In this document: positions 1 through 7,215 of the stretch, in pieces
Numbering within the stretch: the stretch's first letter is position 1
Layout: the number at the start of each line of letters is the position of its first letter
Source: Phocaeicola_A sp964580305
Lineage (GTDB): Bacteria; Bacteroidota; Bacteroidia; Bacteroidales; Bacteroidaceae
Assembly (NCBI GenBank): GCA_964580305.1
Contig: CAZOKL010000006.1
Coordinates: 1-38,207, forward strand
Length of the DNA: 38,207 nucleotides
Direction: 5' to 3'
Notes under the pieces: generated by a model
The model's database searches: none
What the model saw: only the letters and a program-made list of their open reading frames with translations
Told to the model about the DNA's origin: nothing
Made by a program: the position numbers and the translations under genes

Positions 1-37
1 TCATACTAAAACGACCGTCATTCCGCAGAGAGGGGCT

Positions 38-1375
38 TTACTTCTTGTTCACCAGATATTGTTCTTCCTTATAAGTGAAGCTGACGAAAAGGAAAGCCAA
101 AGCACAGGCAATAATCATCATAATGAAATACCAGTTCCATCCGAGACTGTCGACAACGAGACCTACACAGATGTTGGCCAGCAGTGCCGTACCAAAGAAA
201 TAACCGAAGAAACCGGTCAATCCGGCAGCCGTTCCGGCAGCATTTTTCGGAGCAAGATCGAGGGCATGCACACCGATAAGCATCACAGGACCGTAGATAA
301 GGAAGCCGACGGCAATCAGACAGATGATGTCGAGCAAGGGATGACCTGCCGGGGTAAGCCAGTAGATAATCACGAAGATGGCCACAAGCGTCATGTAGAC
401 CATTGTGGTGATGGCACGACGCCCCTTGAAAAGCTTATCACTGAGCCATCCGCAGAGGATGGTGCCGGGAATGGCAGCAAACTCATAGGCGAAGTAGGCC
501 CAACCCACATCTTGCAAGTTATAGCCCTTGACGTTTTGCAAATAAGTCGGGGCCCAATCCAGACAACCATAGCGCACCATGTAAATGAAGGCATTGGCGA
601 AAGCAATGAACCAGAGAGTCTTGTTGTTGAGCACATACTTAAAGAAGATTTCCTTGGTGGTCAGCACTTCTTCACTTTTGGCACTGTAGTTCTTCGGATA
701 GTCATTGCGATATTTCTCAATGGAAGGCAGTCCGCATGATTGCGGTGTGTCGCGAATCAGCGCATAGGCAATGATGGCAATGATGATGGCCACCACGCCG
801 GGAAACCAGAAGGTGCCTTCTTGCCAACCGCCGAACCAGATGAGTCCGTAGGCCGCCATCGGACCGACAAGGGCACCGCCCAGATTGTGTGCACAGTTCC
901 AAATGGACATCTTTGTTCCACGCTCTCTGACTGAGAACCAGTGGGTCATGACACGTCCGCAAGGAGGCCAGCCCATGCCTTGGAACCAACCAATGCAGAA
1001 CTGCAGGATGAACATCATCGCCAGTGAAGAGATGCCCAAGGCCGTGCCCATCAACATCGTAGCTCCGGCAGAGAGCAGCAAGCCCAACGGCAGGAACTTG
1101 CGCGCATCGCTGCGGTCGGACACGCTTCCCATGAGAAACTTTGAAAAAGCATAAGCGATGGCGTTGGCCGAAATGGCTACACCCAGGGCTGCATGCTCGT
1201 AGCCCATCTCTTCAAGCTGAGGCATGGCCATCGTGAAGTTCTTACGCACCAAATAGTATCCGGCATACCCGACAAAGATTCCGATAAACACCTGCCAACG
1301 CAGGGTCTTGTACTTAGCGTCGACTTGCTCCTTGGGCAACTCGGGCTTGTAGGGAGGAGGGGTTAAAAATGACAT
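38..1375 (-). CDS. glpT: Glycerol-3-phosphate transporter GlpT (MFS, organophosphate:phosphate antiporter)
   Basis: Inner-membrane antiporter predicted to import glycerol-3-phosphate in exchange for phosphate. The 445-residue product has the length and about 12 hydrophobic segments of the organophosphate:phosphate antiporter family. It carries the family stretch GWPPCGRVMTHWFSVRERG near residue 135, and arginines in LVRKNF (about residue 44) and YMVRYG (about 268), at positions corresponding to the substrate-binding arginines of E. coli GlpT. It is the last gene of a minus-strand glpABC-T operon, 42 bp after glpC, so transport and oxidation of the same substrate are linked. UhpT-type sugar-phosphate transporters are related, but the neighbours favour GlpT. 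The 37 bases after the stop hold no recognisable gene. Confidence 0.93.
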   Translation of the reverse strand: MSFLTPPPYKPELPKEQVDAKYKTLRWQVFIGIFVGYAGYYLVRKNFTMAMPQLEEMGYEHAALGVAISANAIAYAFSKFLMGSVSDRSDARKFLPLGLLLSAGATMLMGTALGISSLAMMFILQFCIGWFQGMGWPPCGRVMTHWFSVRERGTKMSIWNCAHNLGGALVGPMAAYGLIWFGGWQEGTFWFPGVVAIIIAIIAYALIRDTPQSCGLPSIEKYRNDYPKNYSAKSEEVLTTKEIFFKYVLNNKTLWFIAFANAFIYMVRYGCLDWAPTYLQNVKGYNLQDVGWAYFAYEFAAIPGTILCGWLSDKLFKGRRAITTMVYMTLVAIFVIIYWLTPAGHPLLDIICLIAVGFLIYGPVMLIGVHALDLAPKNAAGTAAGLTGFFGYFFGTALLANICVGLVVDSLGWNWYFIMMIIACALAFLFVSFTYKEEQYLVNKK

Positions 1376-1417
1376 GGTATTGAGTTTTAAGTTAATATAA
1401 TAAGGTTAAAAATTCAA

Positions 1418-2665
1418 TTACTTATTGGCCTCGGCGGTGGCTTCCACATCCAGAGCCTCAGCCAAGATGGAAACCGGATTCATCACCGGAAGGGAAGTTG
1501 ACATTTCAATCTGCCACTTACAGGTTTCGCAATCAGTGGCTACACAGTCCACACCGGCCTCCTCAATTTGCTTGAACAGTGAAGTGCCAATGCCCTGCGA
1601 AGTGTCATAGTTCTCCTTCTTGAACCCGTAGGTTCCGGCAATGCCGCAACACTGTGAATCCAGCATCAGGAAGTCCAGTCCGGGAATCATCCGCAGCAAG
1701 AATGTGGAATAGACACTCCAACCCAACTTCTGCATGTGGCAAGCTGTGTGATAAGCCACACGTTTCTTGTAGTCTTTGCGGAACACGAGCTTCAATTCGC
1801 CCCGGTCGACCAACCGAAACAGGAAGCGGGTTGCCAGGTCTATGTTGTCACGCACATCTTCGTTCTTAATGTGCAGCAAGTGAGGATACTCGTCGCGCAA
1901 CGTAAAGATGCATGTTGACGATGTGCCCAACACCGGCATCTTCCGCTCCTGCACCGATGTGCGTATGGCACGAATATTCTGTTCTCCCTGACGAGTGGCT
2001 TGACTGATAAGTCCGTTGGAAATTAAGGCCACGCCGCAACATTTCTCTTTCTCCAGCAAATGCACGCCATAGCCGGCCGCATTCATAATCAGCACCAAAT
2101 CCTTACCCAACCGGGGGTAGTTATAATTGACATAGCAACCATGGAAATAGCTGACATGCCTGGAATAGGTCTGCTGCTTTGCTGCTGCATGCTTACGATA
2201 CCAGCTCTCGAACGTCTGGGAGGAATATTTCGGGAAGGTGCGCCGATGATCAATCTTCAGCACCGAATCCATCACCATCTTCACCGGCTTCAGTCCGAGC
2301 GTCATGTTGACCAACGGAGCAAGCGGAGAAGCCATGTGGCCCACAAAATCGGTGTTGGCCAACATGATGTCACGCAACTTAGGAGAATCTGTGTTATACT
2401 TAATGCGCGCAGCCTGAATGATGTCACCAATGCGCACACCAGAAGGACATGCCACTTCACAGCGCTTACAGTTCAAACAATATTTCAACGACTTGTCATA
2501 GAAATCAGGGTCTTTCAGGCGAAGACGCTCCCCGTCAGGGCCGGCATGCTTCGGTCCAGGAAAGTCTGAATTGACGGAAATGACCGGACAATAGACCGTG
2601 CACACCGTGCATTTGATGCACTGCTCAAAGTTGTTCTCGCTGATATTATATTGCTGTAAGTTCAT
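1418..2665 (-). CDS. glpC: Anaerobic glycerol-3-phosphate dehydrogenase subunit C (Fe-S, membrane-anchoring)
   Basis: Subunit C of the anaerobic glycerol-3-phosphate dehydrogenase, which passes electrons from the GlpAB flavoproteins to the quinone pool. The N-terminus holds two 4Fe-4S ferredoxin motifs: C16, C19, C22, C26 (CIKCTVCTVYCP) and C63, C66, C69, C73 (CLNCKRCEVACP). Two cysteine-rich CCG domains follow, with EKCCGVAL near residue 208 and DSQCCGIAGTYG near 340; the second ends in CETCKWQ. The product has 415 residues against about 396 in E. coli. It starts 7 bp after glpB, so translation is probably coupled. Related Fe-S proteins such as GlcF and LutA share the domains, but the position directly after glpAB settles the assignment. 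Confidence 0.93.
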   Translation of the reverse strand: MNLQQYNISENNFEQCIKCTVCTVYCPVISVNSDFPGPKHAGPDGERLRLKDPDFYDKSLKYCLNCKRCEVACPSGVRIGDIIQAARIKYNTDSPKLRDIMLANTDFVGHMASPLAPLVNMTLGLKPVKMVMDSVLKIDHRRTFPKYSSQTFESWYRKHAAAKQQTYSRHVSYFHGCYVNYNYPRLGKDLVLIMNAAGYGVHLLEKEKCCGVALISNGLISQATRQGEQNIRAIRTSVQERKMPVLGTSSTCIFTLRDEYPHLLHIKNEDVRDNIDLATRFLFRLVDRGELKLVFRKDYKKRVAYHTACHMQKLGWSVYSTFLLRMIPGLDFLMLDSQCCGIAGTYGFKKENYDTSQGIGTSLFKQIEEAGVDCVATDCETCKWQIEMSTSLPVMNPVSILAEALDVEATAEANK

Positions 2666-2672
2666 GGCAAAA

Positions 2673-3923
2673 TCATTTATTCTTTAACAAACCATCTGCA
2701 ACATACATGGCACTCATGATTGACACTCCGCCACCGCAACCCTCATGCAAAGCATCATGGCCTGAAAGCACCGAGCCCACGGCATAAAGATTGGACAAAG
2801 TTACGCCCTTGTGAATGGCACGGAATCCAGGAGCCGTAATCACACCATATTTCATATAGTTTTGAGAAGCAAACATGTCATTGTCATACCATTTGCTGCG
2901 ATCGGCATCATAGAGCACATCCAAGTCGAAAATTGGTTCATAGACCGAGTCAGGACGGGCGATGATGCCCCGGCTGAAGAAACTGCCCGTGGCCAGAACA
3001 TAATTGTCTGCCATGAGGGGAATGTCTGCATGATTGACCGTATAGACAGCCTTCACCAGACCGCCATCCACATCGGCACGTTCCACTGTGTCGCCCAGCA
3101 TGAATGTGCCACCCAGGCGGACAAAGTAGTGTGTCAACTGTTGCTGCATGCGGACACCCGGCACTGAAGGCGGCATCGTGGTCAGCAGACAAAGAGTTTT
3201 GTCCAGATGCTGTTTCAGATAATTCACCGGCTCGGCTGACGACAGACCAAACACGGCCGGCATCACCACAGCCTCCACATCCTTGCAGCAAGGTGCAATC
3301 TCGCGAATCAACGCATCTATATTTTCCGTCTTGTCAAACGTGCGGGCAATGTTGGCTGAACGCATCTCTGTCGGATTCATGCGAAGCTTCTCGATGAAAG
3401 GAAGTCTCACTGTGACCAACACACATGTCGCCCCTTGCTTTTCCAGCTCATCAGCAATGAACTTCGTGTAGAAATCCAGAAATCCGGGGAAGTTAATGAC
3501 AGCCACCCGCTTCCAAGGCAAGTGTGACGAATCTTCCAGCGTCACAAAATCATTCAGCGTGAGCCAGGTGCGCTTCATCGTCCCCATCGGAGTGAAATGA
3601 CAACTGTTGCGTGATGCGCTTCCGGTGAGAACAATGCCTGCCCGTTGCATCATGGCCGGAAATTCCTTATCATAGCACTTCATCATTTCCACACCTACCT
3701 GTAAATAAGGATGAGAAGGCTCCAGCCTGGCGATGGCCTCCAACGGATGCACGACTTCCGTCCCGTCGGGAAGACGGCCCAACAAGTCAAAAGAGCCAGA
3801 CGAGAAATGCAAGGCACTCTGTCCTGTGGACACAATGGCACACTTGCGTCCATTCTCCTGCAAACGAATGCCACTCACCAATCCGGCCAATCCGCCACCT
3901 ATAATAACCGTGTCGAATTTCAT
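2673..3923 (-). CDS. glpB: Anaerobic glycerol-3-phosphate dehydrogenase subunit B
   Basis: FAD/FMN-binding subunit B of the anaerobic glycerol-3-phosphate dehydrogenase, working with GlpA and GlpC. The N-terminus is a Rossmann dinucleotide-binding motif (VIIGGGLAGLVSG, residues 6-18). The C-terminus has the GlpB-type ending with LYAVGSVLSGHD and a glycine-rich HEGCGGGVSI segment. The length of 416 residues is normal for GlpB. Its start codon overlaps the glpA stop in an ATGA arrangement (3920-3923), which implies translational coupling and matched amounts of the two subunits. Confidence 0.93.
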   Translation of the reverse strand: MKFDTVIIGGGLAGLVSGIRLQENGRKCAIVSTGQSALHFSSGSFDLLGRLPDGTEVVHPLEAIARLEPSHPYLQVGVEMMKCYDKEFPAMMQRAGIVLTGSASRNSCHFTPMGTMKRTWLTLNDFVTLEDSSHLPWKRVAVINFPGFLDFYTKFIADELEKQGATCVLVTVRLPFIEKLRMNPTEMRSANIARTFDKTENIDALIREIAPCCKDVEAVVMPAVFGLSSAEPVNYLKQHLDKTLCLLTTMPPSVPGVRMQQQLTHYFVRLGGTFMLGDTVERADVDGGLVKAVYTVNHADIPLMADNYVLATGSFFSRGIIARPDSVYEPIFDLDVLYDADRSKWYDNDMFASQNYMKYGVITAPGFRAIHKGVTLSNLYAVGSVLSGHDALHEGCGGGVSIMSAMYVADGLLKNK

Positions 3924-5545
3924 TGTTTAACCTCCTCTTTTTTAGTTGTCAAATTACACAATCCTCCGTATATCCATGCCGAGAACTGGCTTTCACGCAA
4001 GCACTCACCCCAGGCCACAGGTGACATGCCTTTCCAGCGTTCGTTCAGGAAATCCACCAGATTCTGCCTGGCTTTCTCCGTACAGTTGTGTGCCTGCCCC
4101 AGCAAGCCTGCCGCGCGGCAGGCGCACAGCTCACCCTGACATGTACCCATGCCGACACGGGTTCTGCGGCGCAAGGACACCAAGTCGTTCACATCCAGCT
4201 CCGTCATTGCATAATTAACTTCGCCCACACTCACGTTCTCGCATTCACACACCAAGCCATTGTCACATTCATTACCGAGTGCAATCTTCGCCGTCAATTC
4301 TCCATGACGCTCCTTCGCTGCGCGATAGACATTGCCGGGAATGGACTTTCTTTCTTCTTCTAACCCCGTGATGCGTGAACCGGGCAAAGGAACTTCTGCC
4401 GTGCGACAGACTTCATTCACACCCAGCTTCTTGCACACCAGATCAGTGGCCCGTTCAGCCATCAGCCGATAGGTTATGAGCTTTCCACCCGTGATGGTCA
4501 GGAAACCGTCCAGTCCGTCGCGCGTGGAATGGTCAAGCAACACGATGCCCCGGCTGATGTTACGACCTGTCGAGTCACCGTCGGCAGGCACCAGCGGGCG
4601 CACACCGGCATAGGCACGCAAGATGCGCGTGTTTGCCAATGCCGGAGCCAGTTTTTCTCCTTCAGTCAACAGCAGATTGACTTCATCGGCTGTGACTTGC
4701 ATGTGGTCAATGTCTTCATAAGGCACATGGGTGGAAGTCGTGCCGATGACGGTAATCGTGTCGCCCGGCACCAAGATGTCGGCGTCGGCGGCCTTACGAC
4801 AACGGTTCAGTACCATCTTGTTCACACGATGCCCGAAAATGAGCAGAGAGCCTTTTGACGGATACATGTTCACTGTGACACCGGCCAGCTCAGCAACGTG
4901 ATGTCCCCAAACGCCGGCCGCATTGACCACCACCGGAGCATAATATCCAGAAGTATCTTTCGTCTTATGATTATAGGTCTTCACACCAATGATGCGCTCC
5001 TGCTCACGAATGAATCCTGTCACCTCGTGATACACCTTCGTGACAGCTCCATGCGCACGCGCATCCAATATGTTGGCCATGGTCAAACGAAATGGATCAA
5101 TTGAGCCATCAGGCACTCTCACGGCCCCGGTCAGTGCCGGATTGACTGACGGCTCCAAGCGAATGGCTTCTTTCGGGTCGACGGCTTCGGCTGATATGCC
5201 GGCCTTCCGACAGCTTTCGATAAACCTGGCTTGATAAGCCATGTCATCTTCCGGAAGAGAAATGAACAGACCGTCATTTTCCTCCACACAATGGCCGGCA
5301 ATCTTTCGAAGAACCATGTTCTCCTTAATGCATTCACTTGCCGACTCGCTATCGTTCACCGCATAGCGTGCACCACTGTGAAGAAGACCATGATTGCGCC
5401 CTGTCGCACCGTTTGTGTAATCAAAGCGTTCAAGCAGCAGAACACGAAGACCTCTCATGGAACAGTCGCGGGCAGTGCCGGCACCCGTAGCGCCACCACC
5501 TATCACGATGACATCAAATTCATTCCCTTTTTCTGTTTTTCCCAT
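3920..5545 (-). CDS. glpA: Anaerobic glycerol-3-phosphate dehydrogenase subunit A
   Basis: Catalytic flavoprotein subunit oxidising sn-glycerol-3-phosphate to dihydroxyacetone phosphate. The 541 residues match E. coli GlpA (about 542). The FAD Rossmann motif VIVIGGGATGAGTARD lies at residues 12-27. A DAO oxidoreductase core follows, with TGGKLITYR near 352. The C-terminal BFD-like [2Fe-2S] domain has cysteines C433, C435, C469 and C474 (CEC and CQGELC), which separates GlpA from aerobic GlpD. It is the first gene of the operon. A Bacteroidota promoter lies about 40 bases upstream, and a DeoR-family gene is divergent, a common arrangement for a glycerol-phosphate repressor. Confidence 0.95.
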   Translation of the reverse strand: MGKTEKGNEFDVIVIGGGATGAGTARDCSMRGLRVLLLERFDYTNGATGRNHGLLHSGARYAVNDSESASECIKENMVLRKIAGHCVEENDGLFISLPEDDMAYQARFIESCRKAGISAEAVDPKEAIRLEPSVNPALTGAVRVPDGSIDPFRLTMANILDARAHGAVTKVYHEVTGFIREQERIIGVKTYNHKTKDTSGYYAPVVVNAAGVWGHHVAELAGVTVNMYPSKGSLLIFGHRVNKMVLNRCRKAADADILVPGDTITVIGTTSTHVPYEDIDHMQVTADEVNLLLTEGEKLAPALANTRILRAYAGVRPLVPADGDSTGRNISRGIVLLDHSTRDGLDGFLTITGGKLITYRLMAERATDLVCKKLGVNEVCRTAEVPLPGSRITGLEEERKSIPGNVYRAAKERHGELTAKIALGNECDNGLVCECENVSVGEVNYAMTELDVNDLVSLRRRTRVGMGTCQGELCACRAAGLLGQAHNCTEKARQNLVDFLNERWKGMSPVAWGECLRESQFSAWIYGGLCNLTTKKEEVKQ

Positions 5546-5583
5546 GACATTATGATTATGTAAGTCGCACTTCTATTATTTCA

Positions 5584-5869
5584 TTTCGAAAGCAAAAATA
5601 ACCATTATTTCTTTATCTCAAAACTTTTAATGTTATTTTTTGAAAGTATAAACAAAATATCTACTTTCGACACGAAACACACAAAATCACACCTAAATCA
5701 TTAAAACACACATACATAAACGAAAAAAGGCATTCCTGTGATATGTTTTATAACATAAAAATAAGGACATTTTTAAGACACAACGTGCATACCACTGCAC
5801 GCCTCGTTCCGCATAGACGAAGATTGAAAGCGTTAAAATTGTTAGAATTGAATTGGTTGAACTTGAAAG
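5584..5869. promoter_or_regulatory. Candidate operator half-sites of the divergent DeoR-family regulator
   Basis: The 424-bp glpA/regulator intergenic region (5546-5969) holds five copies of TYGAAAG. Two form an imperfect inverted repeat: TTGAAAGTA (5640-5648) and TACTTTCGA (5662-5670), with a 13-bp spacer. A TTTCGAAA palindrome (5584-5591) sits at the predicted glpA transcription start. Two more direct copies lie at 5824-5830 and 5863-5869. Operator function is inferred from repetition and position only. Nothing else recognisable was seen in this region apart from the glpA promoter. Confidence 0.35.
5593..5622 (-). promoter_or_regulatory. Promoter of the glpABCT operon
   Basis: On the minus strand a -33 TTTG (plus-strand CAAA, 5619-5622) is followed after 18 bp by TATTTTTG (plus-strand CAAAAATA, 5593-5600). 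This matches the Bacteroidota TTTG / TAnnTTTG consensus. Transcription would begin near 5586, leaving a leader of about 40 nt before glpA. Confidence 0.6.
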
Positions 5870-5969
5870 AGTCAACAAAAATCCGTTCCTTTGTTTCACA
5901 AACGTAATTTATTACCTATTCTATCGACAGAAAGAAAAGTTTTTTATAACCTAATTATAATATCCCGTT

Positions 5970-6740
5970 ATGACAAAAGAGGAACGACACAATCTCATCT
6001 TGGACTACTTGATGCAACACAATTCTGTATTGGTGTGCGACCTTGCCCACAAGCTCAACGTGTCATCTGTTACCATACGAAAAGATTTAACCGAGCTTGA
6101 AAATGAAAAGAAACTCTATCGGAACCACGGTCGTGCCACACTCATCAACCCTTATATCAACGATCGAAACGTAAACGAAAAAGAAAAGTTTTTTTTCGAA
6201 GAGAAAAGACTCATCGGCATTTGCGCTTCGAAACTCATTACAGCCAAAGACTCTATTTTGATTGCGTCAGGCACAACGATGCACTACTTCGCCCGTCAAA
6301 TACATCCCATAGAGCACCTGACTGTCATCACGGCATCTCTCCAGGTGTCGGAGATTCTTTCCCAGAACCCAGACATCGACATCATCCAGTTAGGCGGCCT
6401 CCTGCGCCACAGCAGCCTGTCAGTCGTTACAAAGTATGCCGAGCAAATGCTCTGCAACTTCTCATGCAGCAAGCTCTATATGGGGGTGGACGGGATTGAC
6501 CTGGATTTTGGCATTACCACGACAAACATGCTGGAAGCCAACCTGAACCGTGTCATGATGCAAACAGCTCAAAAAACCATTGTGCTGGCTGACTCCTCCA
6601 AGTTCGGACGACGCGGATTCAGCAAGATTAGCGACATGGAAGAAGTGGATCACATCATCACGGACAGCCACATATCACCCGCCACGGCAAAGCGCATCAA
6701 AGAGATGGGCATCGAACTGACCATCGCCGATTTAGGATAA
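5970..6740 (+). CDS. DeoR-family transcriptional regulator, probable GlpR-like repressor
   Basis: Predicted DNA-binding repressor controlling the divergent glp operon. The 256 residues are normal for DeoR/GlpR. Residues 1-60 form the winged helix-turn-helix, with VSSVTIRKDL as the recognition helix. The rest is the DeoR C-terminal sensor domain, related to sugar-phosphate isomerases, with ILIASGTTMHYFA near residue 95 and a C-terminal IVLADSSKFGRRGFSKI. In this family the effector is usually a phosphorylated sugar or polyol; glycerol-3-phosphate is inferred from the neighbourhood. No clear promoter with both -33 and -7 elements was found; TTCCTTTG near 5886 is a weak -7 candidate. A perfect 15-bp palindrome (6739-6753) overlaps its stop codon. 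Confidence 0.85.
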   Translation: MTKEERHNLILDYLMQHNSVLVCDLAHKLNVSSVTIRKDLTELENEKKLYRNHGRATLINPYINDRNVNEKEKFFFEEKRLIGICASKLITAKDSILIASGTTMHYFARQIHPIEHLTVITASLQVSEILSQNPDIDIIQLGGLLRHSSLSVVTKYAEQMLCNFSCSKLYMGVDGIDLDFGITTTNMLEANLNRVMMQTAQKTIVLADSSKFGRRGFSKISDMEEVDHIITDSHISPATAKRIKEMGIELTIADLG

Positions 6741-6753
6741 TCGCATCATGCGA
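6739..6753. repeat. 15-bp palindrome overlapping the regulator stop codon
   Basis: ATCGCAT-c-ATGCGAT is a perfect 7-1-7 inverted repeat. The one-base centre makes it a poor RNA hairpin and there is no T-run, so it looks more like a DNA site than a terminator. Function unknown. Confidence 0.4.
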
Positions 6754-6775
6754 TGAAGCCAAGGTGAGGCTCTCC

Positions 6776-6841
6776 TCCTTTCCGCTCTTCCCCGCCCTCC
6801 TTTCCGCAGTTGTCCGCCTTCCTTTCCGTGGTCGGCTACCC
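6776..6841. repeat. Array A: three tandem copies of a 22-bp-period repeat
   Basis: Copies start at 6776, 6798 and 6820. Each begins TCCTTTCCG, continues with about 10 variable bases and ends CCC, CCT and CCC respectively. The same architecture, period and copy number occur at 21261-21326. The array lies in the 475-bp non-coding stretch between the DeoR-family gene and addA (6741-7215). Nothing else recognisable was found there: no promoter with both elements and no convincing terminator. Confidence 0.75.
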
Positions 6842-7215
6842 TCTATTGCGCTCAAAGTCCTGGCAGACAGCGATGTACTAAATGCCTACACCGGGATTCC
6901 CAGACAGGCTGCCGGCGGAACATCTTAACGGCAACATACACTGCCGGTCATCCTGCATTTGTGATGTTCCAGAGGGAATAGTTCACTTCCTTTCTTGCGG
7001 ATTTATGATTTTTTCTATAAACTTGCCACCGTTTATCACTAAGGTCGGTTGAGTATTGTTCCATAACTTCAATTTATTGGCTCTCATACAGCCATGGGAG
7101 AAATATTCCGATTAACCTACTGATATTCAATTTACCAAACACTGTATAACATTGTTTCTCAATAAATTCTCACCAGCTTCCAACAGGCTTGGGAATTAAC
7201 CTACATTGCAAACAG

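Noticed and set aside
1..37. Possible start of another glp gene at the left edge (minus-strand ATGA at positions 1-4)
   Set aside because: Only four bases are visible, so nothing can be concluded.
5693..5899. 68-codon minus-strand open frame in the glpA/regulator spacer
   Set aside because: Low-complexity, AT-rich, no family signature, and it lies across the regulatory region and half-sites.
6776..6841. The 22-bp arrays as CRISPR
   Set aside because: The conserved part is only 9 bp and the variable part about 10-13 bp, with three units and no cas genes.
6776..6880. The 22-bp arrays as coding sequence (both read SFP...ALLS...RLPF in one frame)
   Set aside because: The shared peptide is a by-product of the shared DNA repeat. 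A 22-bp period shifts frame each unit, and neither frame has a credible start.
6901..6960. Direct repeat CTGCCGG in the spacer before addA
   Set aside because: Seven bases, two copies, no further pattern; compatible with chance.
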